Shown piece by piece: positions 60,325 to 64,000 of a DNA stretch of 64,000 nucleotides (positions are counted from its first letter, which is position 1; each line of letters opens with the position of its first letter). The DNA lies in contig NZ_WJIE01000005.1 of assembly GCF_009649845.1 (NCBI RefSeq), forward strand, positions 620,001 to 684,000, in the 5' to 3' direction. The notes beneath the pieces are model-generated. The model ran no database searches and was not told where the DNA came from. It saw only the letters and a list, made by a program, of their open reading frames with translations. The translations under genes and the position numbers were made by a program. The stretch comes from Polyangium spumosum. Its GTDB lineage: Bacteria; Myxococcota_A; Polyangia; Polyangiales; Polyangiaceae.

Positions 60325-60933
60325 TCAAACCTGCAGGATGTCGCAGGCTTCGTCGGGAAAAACGCAGCCGTAGGGCGGACAAACCATCTGCCCGTTCGAA
60401 TTGCGGACGCATTGGCGATGCGGCTTCCAGCCCTTGGGATCGTCGTCGAGGGGCGGCGGAGGCGGAGGCGGCGGAGGCGGCTTTCGAACGATGGTTTTTC
60501 CTGCGTCCGCGACGCCGGCGTCCACGGGGGCGGCGTCCACGCGCTCGGGGAGCTCTGGCAAGGGCGGGTCGCTCGGAGGGGCCCCGACGAGGAAGGGGCT
60601 CGGGGGCGGCGGGGCGTCGCGCGCCAGGTCCTCGGGCGGTGAAGGCCTCTTCGGGGGTTCGGGCGGAGCCGGGGGAGCGGCGCTCGCCGTGGCATTTTCG
60701 GCGGATTCGGGCTCGACCGGAGGCGCCTCCTCCGTCTTGCAGGCCGTCCCCGCGAACGTGAGGGCCATCGCGGCGCCGAGCGCATAACGCTGCGCGCGCG
60801 ACATCTCGGGGCGGGCCGAGGGCGGAGACGGCTCACGCGCCGCGGCGGAGAAGACGAGCCCGCAGAAGGGACACGCGGGCTCGGACGAAAAGACGTGCCG
60901 CCGGCAAGCCGAGCAGAGGATCATCGTTCGCAT
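60325..60933 (-). CDS. Zinc-ribbon, Pro-rich membrane protein
   Basis: A 202-residue protein. Four cysteines (C7, C10, C21, C24) form an N-terminal zinc ribbon; a hydrophobic helix (AQRYALGAAMALTFAGTAC) follows at about 46-64, and the cysteine at its end could also be a lipobox (GTAC). Then comes a long Pro/Ala/Glu-rich region with a poly-Pro run and a C-terminal Cys module (RQCVRNSNGQMVCPPYGCVF). The topology (cytosolic ribbon, exported tail) is plausible. The function is unknown. Confidence 0.65.
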   Translation of the reverse strand: MRTMILCSACRRHVFSSEPACPFCGLVFSAAAREPSPPSARPEMSRAQRYALGAAMALTFAGTACKTEEAPPVEPESAENATASAAPPAPPEPPKRPSPPEDLARDAPPPPSPFLVGAPPSDPPLPELPERVDAAPVDAGVADAGKTIVRKPPPPPPPPPPLDDDPKGWKPHRQCVRNSNGQMVCPPYGCVFPDEACDILQV

Positions 60934-60949
60934 GGCAAGCGCCCCGGGC

Positions 60950-61780
60950 TCAGGATTTGCGGGCTCGATAAGCGTCGAGCTCGGCCTTCCGCTGTTTGCC
61001 GACCTGGTCGAGTTTGTCCTGCCAGATCTTCTTGTAGGGCCGGAGCGTCTGCACGAGCTCGCGGGCGATGACGAGGTTCCGGTACCATTTCGCGTCCGCG
61101 GGCACGATCGTCCACGGCGCGCGCTTCGTCGCGGTGCGCGAGATGGCGTCCTCGTACGCATCGGTGTATTCGCCCCATTTCTCGCGCTCCTCCCAGTCGC
61201 CCGGGTTGAGCTTCCACGCCGTGCGCGGGTCCTCCTCGCGCTCGAGGAGGCGCTTCTTCTGCTCGTCTTTGCTGATGTGCAGGAAAAACTTCAGCACGAT
61301 GGTGCCGTGCTCCGAGAGCAGCTCCTCGAAGTCGCGGATGTGGCCGAACCGCTCGCCCCAGATCTCGCGGGGGACGAGGTCGTGGATACGCACGACGAGA
61401 ACGTCCTCGTAATGGGAGCGGTTGAAGATCGCGAACTCGCCCTTCCGCGGCGCGTGGCGGTGGACGCGCCAGAGGAAATCGTGCTCGCGCTCCTCCTCGG
61501 TGGGCACGCCGAACGAGGTGACGTGCACGCCGCGGGGATTCAAGTGGCCCACGACGTGCTTGATCGCGCCGTCCTTGCCCGCCGCGTCCCGCCCCTGCAG
61601 CACGACGAGCACCGAATGCGTGCGCGCGCCCCACAGGAGATCCTGCAGCGCGAAGAGCTCCTCGCCGAGCGACTCGAGCTCCCGCGCCGCCTCGTCGCGC
61701 GTCACCCCGCCGGGCGGTGACGCGCCGATCGCGCCGAGATTCACCTTCTCCCCGTTCCTGTCGAACGTCACGACGCCCAC
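60950..61780 (-). CDS. ppk2: Polyphosphate kinase 2 (PPK2) family protein
   Basis: A 276-residue PPK2 that transfers phosphate between polyphosphate and nucleotides. It has the Walker A LQGRDAAGKDG (61-71), Walker B/lid segments IFNRSHYEDVLVVRIH, and the lid EREEDPRTAWKLNPGDWEER. It is the single-domain length typical of class I/III PPK2, and the direction of reaction cannot be told. It starts with GTG 61780, preceded by a strong Shine-Dalgarno (AAGGAGAG). Divergent from the next gene. Confidence 0.92.
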   Translation of the reverse strand: MGVVTFDRNGEKVNLGAIGASPPGGVTRDEAARELESLGEELFALQDLLWGARTHSVLVVLQGRDAAGKDGAIKHVVGHLNPRGVHVTSFGVPTEEEREHDFLWRVHRHAPRKGEFAIFNRSHYEDVLVVRIHDLVPREIWGERFGHIRDFEELLSEHGTIVLKFFLHISKDEQKKRLLEREEDPRTAWKLNPGDWEEREKWGEYTDAYEDAISRTATKRAPWTIVPADAKWYRNLVIARELVQTLRPYKKIWQDKLDQVGKQRKAELDAYRARKS

Positions 61781-61864
61781 GCGGTCTCTCCTTTCGAGGT
61801 CGGATGAGCAAACGCAAAGATCCGCCGCACGTCAAGGGCCAATTCGTGTATCGTCGCGGATCGC

Positions 61865-63040
61865 ATGGTCAGCGCGAGCGGGACGGAGCCGGCGGCCCGA
61901 GCAGAGACGAAAACGCCGATCCTCGAGCGGCTCGGCGTGCTGTATTTCCGCCGCCTCTCGGCCACGGCGCCGCGCGTCGCCGCCGAGGACGCCATCACCG
62001 TGCTCAACGCCGAGGAGCGGCGGCAGCTCTCGGCCGTGGTGCGCGGCGCCGTGATCCGCGCGAGCCTCGCGGGCGCCGTGAGCGCGGCGCTCGCGGCCGG
62101 CGCGGAGGTGCTCGCCGAGCGGCTCTTCGGCGCCGAGCACCAGAGCGCAGGCGCGGCGGCGCGATACTGGGCGCTCGTCGGCGGCGTGACGATCGCCTCG
62201 GCCGTGGCCGAGATCCTGTTTCTTTACTGGGATTCCTTGCGCGCCGTGCACCGGCTCTCCCGCGCCGCGGGGCTCGATCCCTTCGCGACCGAGGCGAGCG
62301 GGGACGGCGCGGCCGTGGCGCTCGCGCTCGCGCGCGCGGCGCTCGAATTGCCGAACCCGACGGACCGCGTGTTCGGGGTCGATCCGCGGCGCGAGGCGTC
62401 GAAGCTCAAATTGGCGATCGCGTCCTTGCTCTACAAGGTGAAGGTGAGCGTCACCAATTTCGCGGTGAAGGTGCTCGTCCGGCGCCTCGCGGGCCGCGCG
62501 CTCGTGCGCACGTGGTTGCCTTTCGTCGCGGTGCCCGGCACGGCGGCGTGGAATGGGTTCGTTTGCTGGATCGTGCTGCGGGAGGCGAAGATCCGCGTCA
62601 TGGGGCCCTCGGCCGCGCGGGAGCTCGTGCGCGCGATCTTCGATCAGGGTGTAGCGCCCTCGCCCGAGGGGCGCCTCGCGCTCGTGCGCGCCGTGGCGAG
62701 CTCGATCGTGCGCACGGAGGACCTGCACCCGAACCTCCACGCGGTGCTCGTCGAGGTCGTGCGGCGCGTCCCCGATCCGCTGCCCGAGGGGATCGACGAT
62801 TCGCGAGTTTTCCTCGAGGCCTTGCCGCGCCTCCCGCCCGAGGAGCAACGAATGGCGCTGCAGGTCCTGCTCTCGGCGGCGATCATCGACGGCCGGTTCA
62901 CGACCGCCGAGAAGCGGCTGCTCGTCGAGGCCCAGGTCGCCTGCGGGAGGACACCGGACGTGAAGCCGGCGGAGCGGCTCCGGCGCGCGTTCGTGGCCGG
63001 CAAAGGCTCGCTCGACGAGCTGATTCGAACGCTCCTCTGA
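61865..63040 (+). CDS. LBF_2804-like membrane protein
   Basis: A 391-residue protein. A hydrophobic pair of helices (about 65-88 and 97-120; VGGVTIASAVAEILFLYWDSLRAVHRL) and later hydrophobic parts (about 200-230) suggest a membrane location. The AYWA-type VGG...FLYWDSLRAVHRL block resembles the LBF_2804 family, of unknown function. The C-terminus (VLLSAAIIDGRFTTAEKRLL) is TerB-like, with an acidic metal-type loop. Confidence in the family is moderate. Confidence 0.6.
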   Translation: MVSASGTEPAARAETKTPILERLGVLYFRRLSATAPRVAAEDAITVLNAEERRQLSAVVRGAVIRASLAGAVSAALAAGAEVLAERLFGAEHQSAGAAARYWALVGGVTIASAVAEILFLYWDSLRAVHRLSRAAGLDPFATEASGDGAAVALALARAALELPNPTDRVFGVDPRREASKLKLAIASLLYKVKVSVTNFAVKVLVRRLAGRALVRTWLPFVAVPGTAAWNGFVCWIVLREAKIRVMGPSAARELVRAIFDQGVAPSPEGRLALVRAVASSIVRTEDLHPNLHAVLVEVVRRVPDPLPEGIDDSRVFLEALPRLPPEEQRMALQVLLSAAIIDGRFTTAEKRLLVEAQVACGRTPDVKPAERLRRAFVAGKGSLDELIRTLL

Positions 63041-63098
63041 TCCGACACCCGAGCGCCGTCGCAACCATCTGCCCTGACAAACCGTGTACCTGCCGATT

Positions 63099-64000
63099 TC
63101 AACGCGGAGGCGCCGGGAGCTTCCCGTTGACGACGCCGAGATCCACGAACGCCCGGTCGGTCATGACCACGAAGGGCCGCTCCTCCATCCGGAGCTCGCC
63201 ATTGCCGTCGTGCTCGACGATCTGCAGCTTGCCCATGCCGTACCCCATCGGGCCCTTCGAGTAATAATGTGCCTGCAGCTTGTACGGGTAGGCCGCGGCG
63301 CGGCCGTCGATGGCGAAGCACTCGGGGCCGTATCCCGTCGTGACGTCGGCGAAGAGCTCGCCGCCGGAGCGGAGCTTCCTCCTGCTGTAATAGGCGTGCC
63401 CGCGGCGACCGTCGCGGATGTGGAAATCGACGTCGTTCGCGTCCGTCTCCCACGTGAGGACGAACCGGAGCGAGGCGCGCGTCGCGAGGGGGACGCCGAG
63501 CTCGCGCAGGGTCTTTTCCACCGCGGCGCGGCGCTCGGGTTTGGCGCGGATGAGCGCGGCCGCGAGGATGCCGACGTCGTCGGCGAGGACGCGGCGGACG
63601 CCGGCGAATCGGCCGCTCGGATAGCGACGCAGGAAGGCCTCGGTGATCACCTCGAACGCCTCGACAAACTGGCCGGCGCGCGCCAGGGCAAACGCGAGGA
63701 GCCTGTGCCCCGAGGGGTGATCGGGCCGCGACGCGACGGCCTTTTCGTAGTTGTCGACGACGAGGAAGGGGACGCCGCCTTCGCGATTGCCGATCCGCTC
63801 GAGCCGCGCGCCGGCGAACCTGCGCAGGTCGGCGCGGGACGGGAAGAGGTCGATGATCGAGCCATACGCGCGCGCGGCCTGCCCGAGGTCGCCGAGCCCC
63901 TCGAAGGCCTCACCGAGCGCGACGAGCGCGAGCGCGTCTCCCGGCTCGTCCTTATGCCACGCGGCGGCCATGGCCAGCGCTTCGGTGTGTTTTTTCGCCT
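63099..64000 (-). CDS. TPR / YfaP-like (DUF2135) protein, 5' end outside the window
   Basis: At least 300 residues; the frame is still open at the right edge, so the N-terminus is missing. The visible N-terminal part has TPR units (ALGEAFEGLGDLGQAARAYG, HRLLAFALARAGQFVEAFEV). The C-terminus (LTWETDANDVDFHIRDGRRGH, YYSRRKLRSGGE, YGPECFAI, YKLQAHYYSKGPMGYGMGKL) is a YfaP/DUF2135-type beta domain. Related myxobacterial proteins also have VIT/VWA domains. Likely exported; unknown role. Confidence 0.7.
   Translation of the reverse strand, partial: AKKHTEALAMAAAWHKDEPGDALALVALGEAFEGLGDLGQAARAYGSIIDLFPSRADLRRFAGARLERIGNREGGVPFLVVDNYEKAVASRPDHPSGHRLLAFALARAGQFVEAFEVITEAFLRRYPSGRFAGVRRVLADDVGILAAALIRAKPERRAAVEKTLRELGVPLATRASLRFVLTWETDANDVDFHIRDGRRGHAYYSRRKLRSGGELFADVTTGYGPECFAIDGRAAAYPYKLQAHYYSKGPMGYGMGKLQIVEHDGNGELRMEERPFVVMTDRAFVDLGVVNGKLPAPPR

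Noticed and set aside
1-64000. tRNA, rRNA or known riboswitch
   Set aside because: I looked for conserved T-loop and class motifs by eye and found none; a covariance search would be decisive.

Overview
The window is very GC-rich DNA that reads like the chromosome of a myxobacterium, most likely of the Polyangiaceae (Polyangium/Sorangium relatives). The signs are many secreted lipoproteins whose lipobox is followed by a Gly/Ala/Ser-rich linker, MYXO-CTERM-like C-termini, MopE-like Cys-rich repeats, IPT/TIG and FG-GAP proteins, a bacterial NHEJ pair and tightly packed genes with many 1-10 nt overlaps. This placement is inferred from gene content; no rRNA or tRNA gene was seen.

Layout. 0-3.6 kb: divergent ku and ligD (non-homologous end joining, PE-LIG-POL order). 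3.7-11 kb: a small lipoprotein, an unknown protein, a secreted START-like protein, hemH, the sulfate-activation pair cysD-cysNC and a helical-repeat protein. 11-16.4 kb: a MoxR/RavA-type AAA+ ATPase translationally coupled to a VWA protein. 16.5-22 kb: a secreted choice-of-anchor-L protein, an M16 peptidase lipoprotein, a Uma2-type nuclease and an unknown protein whose leader can form alternative hairpins. 22.1-22.45 kb: a tandem array with a strict 43-bp period. 22.5-34.8 kb: small DUF2188-like and zinc-finger proteins, a VOC domain fused to six IPT domains, large surface lipoproteins, a metallophosphatase lipoprotein and glutamine-dependent nadE. 34.9-36.0 kb: a lipoprotein overlapped by a DUF6968-like gene.

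36.2-41.0 kb is an accessory island. It has more A+T in part, is bracketed by 37-bp near-identical direct repeats, and holds an IS1-family-type transposase with two C-terminal sliding-clamp-binding motifs, four unknown genes in two similar tail-to-tail pairs, several palindromes, and an operon of three short paralogous HTH proteins ending in a sigma-70-like factor.

41-64 kb returns to housekeeping and surface functions: a lipoprotein, a PPi-type phosphofructokinase with a GNAT gene, two coupled DUF4139 proteins, an SBBP/MopE-like lipoprotein, a membrane-anchored MutS-like ATPase, coaBC with a CPBP protease, a Cys-rich MYXO-CTERM-like protein, yebC divergent from a TGS-less thrS, a coupled run of a Cys-rich lipoprotein, a propeller protein and a zinc-ribbon protein, ppk2, an LBF_2804-like membrane protein and a truncated TPR/YfaP-like gene at the right edge.

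The most unusual material is the 36-41 kb island (HTH-HTH-HTH-sigma operon and clamp-motif transposase), the 43-bp array with its neighbouring leader, and the VOC-IPT fusion. All assignments come from reading the sequence by eye; no searches were run.
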